This document shows, one piece after another, positions 27,201 to 42,200 of a DNA stretch of 64,000 bases (position 1 is its first letter; each line of letters opens with the position of its first letter). Below the pieces are notes generated by a model that was not told the origin of the DNA, made no database searches, and saw nothing but the letters and a program-made list of their open reading frames with translations. The DNA lies in NCBI GenBank assembly GCA_947623455.1, contig OX392543.1, forward strand, positions 17,234,757-17,298,756, read 5' to 3'. The position numbers were made by a program, and so were the translations under genes. Origin of the DNA: Mimachlamys varia. Lineage: Eukaryota > Mollusca > Bivalvia > Pectinida > Pectinidae.

Positions 27201-30200
27201 GTACTCTACAGTTCAGCTGAGAGAGTAAAACGATCAAATTTGCCAAATTTAAAAATCAACAAATTACTTTCAATTCTTCAAATTTCACAGTAAAAGAAAT
27301 CTCCAAAGAACTGATAAAGGAGGGTAAATTCTTTGGGATTTCTTACCCTTGTTAACATATGAGAATGAGGACCAAAAAATTAGAAGTTCATAGGTTCATA
27401 TATTAAGTCTCTAATTATATTTTTTTTAATTTTTATTAGCAGACGGTCCGAATCTGGCAAATACTAGAGTTTATTTCTCTCTCAGCTGACGTACTTTCAC
27501 TACTATGGCCAAGCCTGACAAGAGAGGATAGACACAAGACTAGAGAGGTTTCCATGGCAACAAGAGAGGTTAAGAGAGTTCCCATGACAACGAGAGAAGT
27601 GATGTCCATGGTAAGAGACCGCCATGCGTCTATGAGATGATTCTTACTTTCCACGAAAATCTCAATTGTGGTAGTGGCAGCGCCGTGCTCATTGGTCGCC
27701 TCACACTTGTAGATGGCTTCATCGTCTAGGTATATGTCTTGTATCGTAAGGCGACAAACTCCGGTGTGATATTCCGTCACGTAGTGATCATCAGGACGAA
27801 GTTCTTCGTCATCCTGAAAGACAGAGAGTAAAAACCATTGTTAAAGCCTCTCTTCTACTGTAAACATACTTATTTTGGTACACTAAAACTTAAACAGATC
27901 AGCACAATGATGAATAGGCATTAGCACTTTTTATACTTGCTGTAGAAAGCAATATACAGAAATTATAATTAGCGCGATCATAATGAAGTGGATTCCTTCA
28001 GCGCGATAATTGCTCAAATAAGTTTATCCCTAAAATATGCACATTTACAGTAGTTCAAAGAAAAGGCCTGATGAAAATACTGAAGAGCAGATCTTTGGGA
28101 AAGTCTACGTTTCACATTGTTAATCAATGAAGAGATCTATTTTTCACCAAAACCAAACATTTCACATTTAATACTTACCAAACAGATACAATTAAAAATA
28201 TGTATAGTGTCTCGGGTAAACCAAGCTTTATTATCTGACATATTATGAAAATTCTTTTCTGAGAAGAACACAGTTTATAATACAAACCAGTGTCATTTTG
28301 GATAAAATAGTTTTCTAATAGAAAATTCAAGCATTTGGAGGCCATAAGAGTTGCCCCCTTACCTGGAACCACATGACCTCGGGAGTGGGCGTGCCTGTCA
28401 CTACACACTCAACCGTAACCGTGGAGCCTTGGTGTACGTTGACTTGTCGCTGGAGGGTCTGTATGAAACGGGGAGCTTCCGTTACCCCCTCTTCAACTTT
28501 AGGGGTCGTGCTTTCCTCTGTAATCACAGCTTGTGCAACAGTTTCTGTGGGCAACACAAGACAGGAATATTAGTGTTGGGAAATCGGTTAAATATTTCAA
28601 TTGTTCATTGGTCAGAATCGGTTCGTCTGACCAATTCGATATTCCATTAAGTAATCGGTTACATGAACATAATGAATTCTGGATATTTTCAGGTATTCTG
28701 ATTGCTTTTAATAACACTGGACTTGTACTTATAAATGCCAGCCTCTTGGCTTTTTTCTGAAACTGAAGAAATCCCAAAATTGTTTATTAATCACAAATGT
28801 CAAAATTAATCTGTCAATTTAGAACATCATGACTTTGATTCTACACCAACACAACTGACATTTGTTGATGGGAAATGAAAGTTACAGTAAATCTTTAAAC
28901 CATCTACATACTGTAAATGGACTAATCCAGTGTTTGATCTGATAAGGTTAAGATGTGATTTTAGGGGTAACTTACCTTGTGTTTCAGCTTTGACTTGTAT
29001 TTCAACGGTAGATACCTCTTCAACAGTTTTGGATTCAATGACCTTTTCGCTGACCTCGAATCCCATGGTAACGACCTCTTGTTGGCTGACCTCTATAGTT
29101 TTCTTCACTGTCTCTATTGGTTTTGTCTCTTCCAAGGCTGGAGGTAACACATAGATCTCAGGTAAGTATGGATTTTATATATATCACATTTACATAGTGT
29201 TACCTATTTACCATTGATGATTTACTTTTAAAAAAATCTCAAATTGTATAATATTGTTAAAAGTTAAACATTATTATTTTATTTTCTAAGTTTATTTTAT
29301 AAAAGTTTTGTAGATCAGCTCTTAAATTCCATTTTACTTCCTTTTAGAAAAAGTTATTTAAATTCCTTTTATTGATAACAATATCTTGTTACTTTACAGT
29401 TTCATGCTTGAAAAAAATCCTTTTTTTTCATGAACAAATCGCATTAGCTTAATAAACTGTTGATCTGCAGATAATATCATGTTTGAACAAATATTAAAAC
29501 ATAAATAGTCCTGAAACAAATTTTCCTTCAAACAGTGTATTGTAAAATATGCATGCACAAGTTCAACGGGAATAGGAGGATGGGATGTTTTGTGCAGAGA
29601 TCTTGTAGGAGGGTCACAAAAAAGAAATCGTTCAAATGATATCAATGTCTTTGGACAAACGGCACAAAACATGACATGAAATTTAAAATTATCTTGACTA
29701 TGACAGACATATGTAGGTTATACACTCAGGCTAGTAATCAAACCGAGTAGACATATACCTAAATAGAGTTACCACAACACAATCTACTGAAGCACTGACA
29801 TCTAAACTTCACAATGTTACGACAATACAATCTAGTCTAAGATTAATAATTAAATAGCACACTAATTTTTCTGAAATAAATCAAATAATTTCACAATGTT
29901 ACGACAATACGATCTAGTCTAAGATTAATAATTGAATGACACATAAATTTTTCTACAATTAATAAAAAAAAAAAAAAAATTAAACATTCTACAGACAAAA
30001 TTTTCTACATGAACAACATCAACTACATGACACTACCTAACACTACCGGGTATAAGACTTACATTCTTCGGTGATTTCCTCCGGAATTTCCTCTGGAGCT
30101 TCCTGAGATGGGATGATCTCCATGGAGGCTGTCTCTGTGGTTTCCTCGGTGGGTTTCTCTGTTGCTATGACAGCAACCTCTGAACTGACCTCTTCCACCG

Positions 30201-33200
30201 GGGTGTCCTCCGACACAGCTAGATCCACTGAGACTTCAGTTGGGACCTGGTCGCTCACACTGACATCGGCCGTCACAACAGTCTCTTCCGACTCACTCGG
30301 TTTCTCAGTTTCTACCTCAACTTCGTCTTCAGCTTCTTCTTCTAGCTGAAGGTCCTCTGTGACATCAACTTCAGTCGGCTTAGCCTCCTGAATGGCAACC
30401 ACTTTAGATGCCTCCGTGATTATTTCGTTAGCGAATTTTTGCGCGATATCTTCAAGTTGGGTCTCGGTTTCAAGTGGGACTTCCTCTGATTCTTTAACGA
30501 TAGTCACTTCGGAATCTTCGACATCAATTTGTTCCGTGACCTCGGATACAACTTCTTCAACTGGTTTTGAAGTTTCAACTTCTGGTTGGTCTTCAGAAAT
30601 TTCTTCAGTTACAGTATGTTCAATTTCGGAAACCTCTGTTGGGATAACGTCTTCTGCAAACGTGACCACTGACACTTTCGATTCTTCAATCTCAGATGGT
30701 GTCTCTGTCTTAGCTTCTGGTTGGTCTTCCAAGAGCTCTTCCTCAAGAATGTCCTCAGCTTCGGACACCTCAGATGGGATGGTCTCCTCAGCAAATGTGA
30801 CTTTGGTAACTTTGGAAACTTCTACTTCCACAGTTGTCTCCCCTGTAACATCTGGCTGGTCCTCTACAGTTTCCTCCGTAAGAACAGTTTCTTCTAAAGT
30901 GATCTCCGAAGGTTTGGTGTCCTCGACAACAGGGCTGACGGTAACCTCCTCAACAACCTCTTCTGGTGTTGCCTCGGCAACCACTTCTGGTTTCTCCTCA
31001 GCTTCTTCTTCAGGTAGTACATCCTCCTCGGTTTTTACAACAGAAGGTTTTTCTTCGTCGACTGTTACAGTTTCTTTGATTTCTGTAACTAAATCCTCTT
31101 TTGGTTTCTCAGTCTCCCTTTCCTGGCTGAGTTCTTTGATGTCCTCCTCAGCAAGAAGTTCATCAGTGGTTTCCACCTCTGATGTGACGGTTTCCTCCAC
31201 AGAGACTTGTTCAGTAACAGGGATTACGACTTCCTCAACGGAGCTGTCTGTGACGATGTCTGTAGTGGATTCAGGTGCCTCCTCTGTTGGAATGACTTCC
31301 TCCTCTGGTGCAACCTCGGATGGTTTAGATTCCAATTCGACAGCAACCTCAGTAACATCAGAAACCTTTGTCTCTGTTGTTTCTTCTGTCTCAAACTCTG
31401 GTTTCTCTTCTTTGACCTCATCAACTGGAATGTCGGATTCGGTAACTGCAGTTTCAGAAACCAGTTTCTCTGTGACAGAAGAAACCTCAGATACAACAGG
31501 TGTGACACTCTCGGAAGGTTTCTCTTCCTCAATGTCTTGTGTTGTCTCCACAGCCTCTTCTGCTGGAACAACAGCCTCCTGTGTACTGACATCAGTTGGC
31601 TTTTTGTCCTCCATGACAAGAGTCTCAGTGACTTCTGTTACAGTTTCTTCACTTGCTTTTTCTATTTCCACCTCTACATCCATTTCTGTGACAGTTTCCT
31701 GGGTAATTTCATCAGATTCGGGCCTGGCTTCTGAAGGTTTTGTCTCATCGACAGAGATCTGAGCCTCCACAAGTGGAACATCAGACTCTATGGTTGTTTC
31801 CTGTTCTGGTGAGGATTTGATTTCGGGAACTTCCTCTTCAGGTGTCAGTTCCTCTGAAATCTCAATGTCTGTAGTTTTGGTTGCATCAACTGTTACAGTT
31901 TCAGAAACATCTTCTTCTACTTTTTCTGGAACATCTTCAGTTACCTGGATCTCAAGTTCAGCAGTCTCCTCTGTTACAGTAAGATCTTCCTCAGTTTTAG
32001 CTTCAGAAGGCTTAACTTCCTCAATGACTACAGTTTGTGTGACCTCCGAGACAACTTCCTCAGTTGGCTGAGTCAAGTCAATATCCAAGGAAATCTGAGA
32101 GACATCTTTCTCCGGCTGCTGGAGTTCCTCCTCAGTGACTTCAGACAAGTCCACACTCTCTGTTGTCTTTTCCTCAGTCGTTTCTGGTATTTCCACATCA
32201 CTGATTTGAGTTGGAATAGTTTCATCTACCAAAACTGTTTCAAGAAGTTCTTTTGTGAATTCGACTGCATATTTTTCAATGGTTTCGACCATCATCTCTG
32301 AGGTTTCTACATCCTTCTTCTCTTCACCTTCCTCAGTCATGGAGACATCCTCATCCTCCCTGATGACGAGTTCTTCATAGGAGTCGGTGACATACTCCTC
32401 AGATTTCTCCAGATCGAAGCTGACCTGCTTTTGGACTTTCTCTTGTTCTACAACAGTTGTTTCCTCGGCAGTTTCAGTTTCTGGTTTTTCTTGTATTTCA
32501 ATGGTCTCTTTGGTTTCCTCAATGGTTTCTTCTTTTGGTTTCTCAGCCATTTCTTCAGGAACCTCCTCAACTACCTCAGTCTGCTCTTCTGTTGTGGTCA
32601 CTGGGGTTTCAGCAGGTTTAGATTCTTCCACTGCTACAGTTTCTGACGTCTCGTCTACTGTATCAATGACTGGTTTGACAGTTTCAACCTCTGTGATGTC
32701 TTCAGTTGGTGCTTTATCAACATCAATCTCAAGTTTTGAGACCTCTGATTCTTTACTTTCCTCAACGGTAATAGTTTCTCTGGTCTCAGTTGTCGTAACC
32801 TCCTCGGGTTTCTCGGTTTCAACCTCTGGAGTTTCATCCGGTAACTCCTCTGGTTGAACGGAAACCTCTGTAATTTCACTTCTGCTGGGCTTTTTGATAT
32901 CAATAATGACTGTTTCCTCGGAATATTCAGTGGCTTTTGAATCAGTTGTGTCAATTTCAATTTCAGAAATTTCTTGAACTGCTGGTGTTTCTTGGTCTTG
33001 TTCAAGTACATCGACTTCTGTTGGCATTTCCTCCAGAATTTCGATGGTTTCTCTTGTCACTTCTGTGACTTCCTCTTTGGGTCTCTGGATTTCCATTTCT
33101 ATGTCAACCTCGGAGGGAATTTCCTCAGCAACCACAGCGTGAGTTTCAGTAACGACTGTAGGTACCTGTTCATCATGGACAATGATTTCGCGTGTTTCCT

Positions 33201-36200
33201 CGATTGTTTCCTCCGATGGTTTCTCCGCTTCCGTCTCTGGTTGAATCTCCTCGGTCTGAGATTCTTGTATCGTGAGATCAACTTCAGACACTTCTGTAGG
33301 TTTGCCTACAGCGATGGTGATAGTTTCGCTGATCTTTTCCGTCTTTTCCTCCGTGGAAACCTCAGTTTGGTCCTCAGGTATTTCTTCATGTTGTTCAAGG
33401 GTTTGTTCTTCAACTTGTTCCTTTACATCAGTTGGTGAGGTGTCTTCAAGTTTGATTGTTTCTCGAGTTTCCTCCAAAACCTCAACCTTTGGTTGCTCAG
33501 TCTCAACAGGGACAACATCAGTCACTTCTGTAGAAAGGGTTTCTTCGAAGATTTCTGTAACATCCGTTATTTTCTGATCATCAACATCAGCCACCTCATC
33601 TGTCTCGATGATGATTTCTGAAACAACTTGAGTGACTTCAACTTCCTCAGATTCGGTGATTTCTACAGTGAGGGTTTCTTCGGTTTCTTCGGAAACCTTG
33701 GCTGGTTTCTCCTCTTCAACATCTGCAGTTTCTACAGTGGTTTCTGTAACATCTGACACCAATTCTTCGGGTTCAAATTTGACATCAATGACCTCTTCAG
33801 TTACAGGTTTATCGGTGACCTCTTTGACCTCTGTTGTGACCTGAGTAGATTTGACCTCTGGTTTGACCTCCATGACCTCTCTTTCTGTCTCAATGGTCTG
33901 AACCTCTGGAGGAGAAGATTCTGTTATTTCTTCCGATTCAACAGGAAGTTCAGAAACAACAATAACTTCCCTTTCTGTCTCAATTGCATCTTCTGTTGGA
34001 GCCTCAACTTCAGTTTCTTCAGTGACCTCAGAAATTTCAGGAGTTTCCTTAAAGGTTACCATGGTTTCTGGTTGTTGTGGTTTAATTTCAATTTGTATTT
34101 CCTGTTGTTGTGTAGTTGGGACGATGTCAATGGTCTCAGTGAACTGTTGACTTTCTGTTACAGTTTCCTCTGAAACATCGGTCACCTGTGTTTCTCCTTC
34201 AAGTACTGGTGTAATCTCTACTGCCACCTCCGTAGGCTTAGAAGCTAGTTCTAGAGTTTCCTTAAACTTTTCTTCCGGTGAAATTTCAACGGGGCTTTCG
34301 TCTTCTTTGTGAACTATTTCGAGTGTTTCTCTGAAAGTGGTCTCTGTAACTGATTCCGGTGCTGCAATTTCAACCTCAACGATGTCGGGTTTTTGATCAA
34401 CATCCAATGTGATTTCCGAAACTTCAGACGGCACATCAGGTTTCTCCTCCGGAATGATAGAAACCACTTCAGTAATGGACTCCTCGGTAACTTCAGTAGT
34501 GGTTTTTGTGATCTCAGTAGTGGTTTCCTCTGGTGCGATGTCAATTTCTACTTCAGTGACCTCAGGTTTGCTGTCAATCACCTTTTCAGTTCGGACGATT
34601 GTCTCCTCACTGACTTCATCAACATCGACAGGAACAGAGATTTCTGTTTTTTCCGTCTTCTTTTTCGTTATAACAGTTTTGACCTCTTCAATCACCTCTT
34701 GTTCAACTGGAGTTTCTACAGGTGTAAACTGTAACTCTAGTTCCGACATTTGTGGTTTTGGAGAGATTTCTTTTTCGATTTTTACGACAATTTCCTCCTC
34801 TGGGAATTCTACAATGGGTTCGGTTTTGATTTCACTAACCTCTGTAGTTGTTGAAGAAACTTCGATGGTGTCTCTGAAAGTGGTTTCCATGACAACATCA
34901 GGAGCTGTCACTTCAACTTCTACAACTTCTGGTTGTTTCTCAATGACCTCGAGAGTTACCTCAGATAGTTCTGTGTCTGGTTTTTCCTCAGGGATAACAG
35001 AAATAGTTTCTGTAAATGTTTCCTCTGTAACTTTGGTAATTTCCGTTACCTCTGTAGTAGTGACTGTTTCCTCTGGTGCGATGTCAATTTCTACTTCAGT
35101 GACCTCAGGTTTACTGTCAATCACCTTTTCAGTTCGGACGATGATATCCTCACTGATTTCATCGATATCAACAGGAACAGAAATTTCAGTTTTTTCCGTC
35201 TTCTTTTTCGTAATAACAGTTTTGACCTCTTCAATCACCTCTTGTTCAACTGGAGTTTCTACAGGTGTAAACTGTAACTCTAGTTCCGACATTTGTGGTT
35301 TTGGAGAGATTTCTTTTTCGGTTTTTACGACAACTTCCTCCTCTGGGAATTCTACGATGGGTTCGGTTTTGATTTCACTAACCTCTGTAGTTGTTGGAGA
35401 AACTTCAATGGTTTCTCTAAAAGTGGTTTCCGTGACAACTTCCGGAGCGGTCACTTCAACTTCTTCAACTTCTGGTTGTTTCTCAGTCACTTCAAGAGTT
35501 ACCTCAGAAATTTCTGTGTCTGGTTTTTCCTCAGGGATAACAGAAATTGTCTCCGTAAAAGTTTCCTCCGTAACTTTGGTGATTTCAGTTACTTCGGTAG
35601 TAGTGACTGTTTCCTCTGGTGCGATGTCAATTTCTACTTCAGTGACCTCAGGTTTGCTGTCAATCACCTTTTCAGTTCGGACGATGGTCTCCTCACTGAC
35701 TTCATCAACATCGACAGGAACAGAAATTTCAATTTTTTCTGTCTTCTTTTTCGTAATAACAGTTTTGACCTCTTCAATCACCTCTTGTTCAACTGGAGTT
35801 TCTACAGGTGTAAACTGTAACTCTAGTTCAGACATTTGTGGTTTTGGAGAGATTTCTTTTTCGGTTTTTACGACAACTTCCTCTTCCGGGAATTCTACAA
35901 TAGGTTCAGTTTTTATTTCACTAACTTCTGTAGTTGTTGGAGAAACTTCAATGGTGTCTCTAAAAGTGGTTTCCGTGACAACTTCCGGAGCGGTCACTTC
36001 AACTTCTTCAACTTCTGGTTGTTTCTCAGTCACTTCAAGAGTTACCTCAGAAATTTCTGTGTCTGGTTTTTCCTCAGGGATAACAGAAATTGTCTCCGTA
36101 AAAGTTTCCTCCGTAACTTTGGTGATTTCCGTCACCTCCGTAGTAGTGATGGTTTCCTCTGGTGCGATGTCAATTTCTACTTCAGTGACTTCAGGTTTGC

Positions 36201-39200
36201 TGTCAATCACCTTTTCAGTTCGGACGATGGTCTCCTCACTGATTTCATCAACATCGACAGGAACAGAAATTTCTGTTTTTTCCGTCTTCTTTTTCGTAAT
36301 AACGGTTTTGACCTCCTCAATCACCTCTTGTTCAACTGGAGTTTCTACGGGTGTAAACTGTAACTCAAGTTCCGACATTTGTGGTTTTGGAGAGATTTCT
36401 TTTTCAGTTGTCACAATTTCATCCTCTACAACCTCGGGAAGGTCTTCTTTGACTGGAATTGTCATTTCTGTGACCTCCGGAACTTTCTCTTCCGGCACAG
36501 CCTCTTCCTCTTCCAGCTCTTGAATGGTGATCGGTGACTTTGGAACAACTTCCAGAGTCTCCTTGAAGAAGGATTCCTCATCCGTTTCCTGTGCTTCAGA
36601 TGAAGGAGCACTTCGAGCTGAAATCGATTCAAAATACACAAACTGTCATATTTGTACATTCCTATCTCTAAGAACCCTAATCTGCCCTGGTCTTACCTTA
36701 TGTGTACCAGTTACCCAACTCTTTGTATTTATAGGTCATCACCTGTCAGAAAAATGGAGGCATGATCGCCTGTACGAAAAAAAGTTTCAAAGTTGCAGGA
36801 AACCATGGGTGGGCATCAGATTGCAATTCTAGGATGACATATTCATGGGCTTCAGAGTGCAATTCTGGGATAAAAAATCTAAAAGTCAGATACCAAACAA
36901 GGGAAAGTTTCATAGAGTGAAAATCAAGGATAGCAAACTTGAGGAATGCTTCATTTAATTTCTGTTTCTCAAGAAGAATGCAAATTTCCAGATGTTGCAG
37001 TGTTCAAACTCATGGGAACAGGTTTCAGAAGTCAAAACGGATATTCAAAAATGGTGCACATACCGAGGGAATAATTCACAAGTCAAACCGTACCATACAT
37101 ATAAAATGTATGATTCTTGTGTAAGGTTGATCAGTTCAAGGTCAAACAATTCAGGGTCAAAGGTTGGGCAACAGAGCAGCACACAAGGTAAAGTTCAAGG
37201 TTCAAAGGAGTTCAGGTACAGATGTATAATTTATCCAATTTTATGAATGAAAACTTGTTGAAACGATATATCTGAATACTGATGAGGTTTTTGTCGAAAT
37301 CAGTATGTTTTGACAGAAGATTTTGCTTCATTCATTATTTTCTATGATTCTTTTTTTTTCAAATTAAGGAAAAGTCAGCATACCGGTTATGATCAAATAT
37401 ATCATTTGTCAAAAAGCAATTTTATTTTGCAATTTTGAATGAACTAAACTTAAAATATTCATTTCTAAATTTAATTTGAAGTATAATTTTTTTGTTTTTA
37501 ATCAATTCAATAGAAACTTCATAATTTGTACTAGAATATCTGTGAAAGGACTCAAAAGGAAAGGTTTGAGACAGTGCAGGTAAACCAATTCCATCAATTT
37601 TTTAACACAACCCTAGGATCTTTTATTGTTTCCAAATTTGAATCAGCAGAGACAAAATTGTCCTGATCATTTTTGAAAGCATTTTAAGTTCAATTGCCAG
37701 GTATTGTAATATGAATTTGTCTCAATAAGATTTTTCAAAAAAATTACTTTTGTTTTATTTTATTTTTTATTTTTTATTTTTTTCAAAATTATAGGCTTGT
37801 ACTTAGAGAGCAACAATTTAAAAGAAATTTCATTTCTATAATTTCTGTATTTAAACAACTCAATTTCTGCTGATTCAAACAGATAACACATGACAATGAA
37901 GATTTAGGAAGTATCGGATAAAAGAATTCGGGAGAAACACGCATGCAAGTACTTACGAAGAACACAGATGTAAGCTGTAGATCTCGCTGTGCCAGCCTTG
38001 TTCGTAACTTCCACCCAGTACTCTCCTTCATCTTCCGGATAGGCGTCCTTGATGATGAAGGTACTGGTGGTTTCCGTGACAACAATCTCGATGTCCTCGC
38101 TTTGTTTCAGCGGTTCGCCATCCAGGAACCAAGTGACTTTTGGAGCTGGCCGCGCAGTGAACACGACCTCCAGATGAAGAACATTGTTTTCCATGATGGT
38201 TATGTCTGTCAGTGACGTTGTGAATCGTGGACTCTGGATTTCCTCGGTTTTCACGGTATCAACCTTCTTGGCAATCTCCAAGGAGATCTCTTGAACTTGA
38301 ATTGGAGTCTCGGTTTCTGGTTTTTGTTCTGGAACCATTTCAATTTCTATAGTTTGTGTTGCCTCTTTGACAACTTCAGTTTTTGTGACAACAGTTTCAC
38401 TGGTTGCTTTGGAAACCTGGAATTCAATTTCGACTGGCGTACTTTCCTGTGTGACAGGAATCTTGACCTCAGTGACCTCTGATTTATCCACAGTTTCTTC
38501 GGCTGGTGCAGTCTTTGTCTCCTTCGGTGCTTCTTTCAATGGAGTAGCCCCAATCACTTCAACCTCAGAAGTTTTTGGTTCATCAGGTTGGATTGAAACC
38601 ACTGTTTCAGTTTCTTCTTCTGGTAAAGTTTCCTCGGCAGGGGCTATTTTAGATTCTAGAGGAGCTTCCTTAGATGGTGTAGCTCCAATAATCTCAATGT
38701 CAGATGTTTTTGGCTCTTCCGGTTGAACTGAATCCAGAGGTCCAGTCTCTTCCTCGGGTAGTGTTTCCTCCACAGTTGGTACCTGGCTTTCCCGTCGAGT
38801 CTCTACGACCGCGGTGCTGACCTCGGTGGTGACTTCAGATGATGTGGTGGTCTCTACAGTTGCCGTAGTAACCTCCACAGTTTCCTCCGGCTGGACAGAT
38901 TCTTCAGCAGTCGGAGCTGTAGAAGGCTGCACTGGCTTCTTACTGATGTCTGTGGATAGAAAAAACAATCTTGGTGTAAAAAATTAATTTCTACATTTTA
39001 TCAGAAACCTATATTATTGTTAGTCTTGAATGACTTTTTCTTAATCAAACGACAATATGAAATGTCCAAAATTTCAAGTTTTCAACATTTTAATTCATTG
39101 AATAATATGATTATGCAGCCACAAAACCTTTTTGCAGCTGGTTTTTATTCTTATAATTTTGTAAGACAGATATAAAGTTACAATGAAATAGCTATACCAG

Positions 39201-42200
39201 GGGATCACAAGGCTATTGGGCATTTCTACATATATCTCAATCATATGGAGTAGTTCAATTCTAACCTATTACGTTAATGAACCTACCATGTACATGGAGA
39301 TAAGCATCAGATTTGATGGTGCCCTTCTTGGTGATGACCTCTACACTGTATTCACCCTCGTCCTCGGGAATGACGTCATGGAACAACAGAACACTGTGGT
39401 GTTCCTTGGTAACGATTTCCATCTCCTTAGACGGTTCGATTTCTTCACCGTCTAAGAACCAGGTGACTGTTTCAGGTATGCCCGTGAATGACACTTCAAA
39501 TTTGATTGTCGTGTGCTCGGTAACATGCATTTCCTGGAGCTGAGAAACAAAGGCGGGGATTTCCTCCTCCTCGATCGTCGTGGTGATGACGTCTGTGACC
39601 TCGGTGATTTCGGTAATCTCCTGGGTGGTCGCCTCCTGAATTGGAGCTTCCTCTTTCTTAGCAGGCTTCGCTAAGTCTGTAAACGGTAACACAAGTAAAA
39701 CAAAATAAAATCATTTTTCCAAAATCGACCAACAGATTGCATAATTATGTAACACAGTCGGTAACTCAACTCTACAGTAATTCTTAATCTGGAAACATTT
39801 AAAGAGCAAATCATAATTATAGCTATAAATGTATTTTCACCTAAGCCAAAATATTATCTAAAACGTAACTTGCAATATAATGAATCATAATATCAGAAAG
39901 TTTTTCAATAATATATTTTTTTTTCTTCTTTCTTTTTTCACAAAAATTTCATAAAAAAAAATAATTCAAAAGCTACCTTAATCATGGAGTGAACATCAAT
40001 TTCAAGATTTATTCTAAAAATATCTTCTTAACATCTATTCTATTTATGAAAGAAATTTCTTTCCAAAACTGTTTTTAGATCTCAAATGCCCATATTACTA
40101 CAGGATTGTTAAGATTAAATATATGCTGGAGTCAATTAAATATAGCAGGCATTTCTTGACTGACTTTGATATGAGATGATTTTAAGTTTTTACCTGACTA
40201 ACTTTGATATGATAATGATTTTAAGTTTGCCCTGTCTATCTTTTATGAGATGGTTTTAAATCTTTGAAAAATGAATGCATGGTTTTGGCATTCCAGAGGA
40301 AAACTCTATGACATGATATACCAAACTAATTAATAATCAAATCATTCCAGTTGGCGGAACAATTTATGTCTGAGTCAACCGGAATGGGACAAAGTTTGGA
40401 TAGAGCTGACTCTTGGAGATCCCATAACCATGCAGAAAAAAAGTTAAAAAATGTTTTAAGATCTTGGTCTTGACATGTCTACAACAAACTCCAAAAAATA
40501 TGACCAAACTCAGATTTTAAAAAATTCAACAACTTTGATTGGTTTACCACCATTTGTGTAGATCAATCAAACATTGCCACGAAGTTTGGATGGAGTTGAA
40601 TCTGAGATCCCAGGACCAGGCAAAAATAGTTGATAATTGTTGATAGAAAACACTTGGTCGTGACATGTCTGCAGCTAACTCCGTAAATGTAGCCAAACTT
40701 GGAGGAAAACATCCACTACTCTGATTGGTTTATCACAAAACGTGTAGACCAATCAGACATAGCCTAAAGTTTGGACGGAGTTGACTTCTGATATCCCAGG
40801 ACCAGGCCAGTATAGTAGATAAACATTGACCTGTTACATGGAGGTAGGCCGTGGTTGTTGCCTTGCCGACAGGGTTGGTGACTTCAACAAAATATTGACC
40901 CTCATCCTCTGGGAAGACTTCCTGCAGCACGAGGACACTATGGCGCTCTTGTGTTGTGATCTCAATGTCTTCTGATGGCAGTAGCTCTTCATTCTCCAAG
41001 AACCATGCCACCTCTGGAACAGGGGTGCCTGTGAAGCTAACTTCGAACCTTACAGAAGTGCCCTCTGTGACCTGCGTGTCGGAGAGGGGTGTCACAAACA
41101 CTGGTACCTCCTCTTGAGGTGCTGCAACCTCTGACACCTCAGAGATCTCAACAACCTCTTCTGTAGTTTCTGCAACACTCTCGACTGAAATAATTTCTGT
41201 TGTTGTGACAGATTCAGTTGTAACATCAATAGGTTTCGCCTCCTCTGGCTGTGGTTCCTGTTCAAAAGGAGCCACATCCTCTGATGCAGGAGCCACTTCC
41301 TGTTCAGTCTCAGCAATGCTTTCTACTGGAGATGTAGATTTGGGCTGGACAACCTCTACTGTGACTTCTTGTGGTTTAGCCTCCTCTGGTTGTGGTTCCT
41401 GTTCAAAAGGAGCCACATCCTCTGATGCAGGAGCCACTTCCTGTTCAGTCTCAGCAATGCTTTCTACTGGAGATGTAGATTTGGGCTGGACAATCTCTAC
41501 TTTGACTTCTTGTGGTTTGGCTTCCTCGGTTTGTGGTGCTTCTGTGAAGGGAGCCACATCCTCTGACGTGGGCACCACTTCCTGTTCAGTCTCAGCAATG
41601 CTTTCTACTGGGGATGTAGATTTGGGCTGGACAACCTCTACTTTGACATCTTGTGGTTTGGTCTCCTCTGGTTGTGGTTCCTGTTCGAAAGGAGCCACAT
41701 CCTCTGACGCAGGAGCCACTTCCTGTTCAGTCTCTGTGATGCTTTCTACTGAAGAAGTAGATTTTGGCTGGACAACCTCAACAGTGACTTCTTGTGGTTT
41801 GGCTTCCTCTGTTTTTGGTTTTTCTGTGATAGGAGCCACATCCTCTGACACGGGCACCACTTCCTGTGTAGTTTCTGTGATGCTTTCTACTGGAGATGTA
41901 GATTTTGGTTGGACAACCTCGACAATGACTTCTTGAGGTTTAGCTTCTTCAGATTGTGGTTCCTGTTCGAAAGGAGCCACATCCTCTGATGAAGGAGCCA
42001 CTTCCTGTTCAGTCTCTGTGATGCTTTCTACTGGAGATGTAGATTTGGGCTGGACAACCTCTACTGTGACTTCTTGAGGTTTAGCTTCTTCAGATTGTGG
42101 TTCCTGTTCGAAAGGAGCCACATCCTCTGAAGCGGGCACCACTTCCTGTGTAGTTTCTGTGATGCTTTCTACTGGAGATGTAGATTTGGGCTGGACGACC

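Larger units (their letters stand above)
16262..27647 (-). other. Intron, 11.4 kb, with candidate alternative terminal exons
   Basis: The longest intron. It holds candidate terminal exons A and B, 90-bp element copies, the possible inverted-repeat element at 25092-25469, several small tandem duplications and the poly-C tract. The rest is AT-rich with poly-A/T runs and no coding-like sequence that I can support. Confidence 0.7.

Noticed and set aside
29394..29672. Minus-strand ORF of 92 codons in the intron
   Set aside because: Composition is not like this gene, there is no acceptor in phase, and the flanking exons already join in phase 1 without it.
30113..36523. Plus-strand Ser/Thr/Val-rich ORFs opposite the 6.6-kb exon
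   Set aside because: Antisense shadows of the spring exon, explained by its composition.
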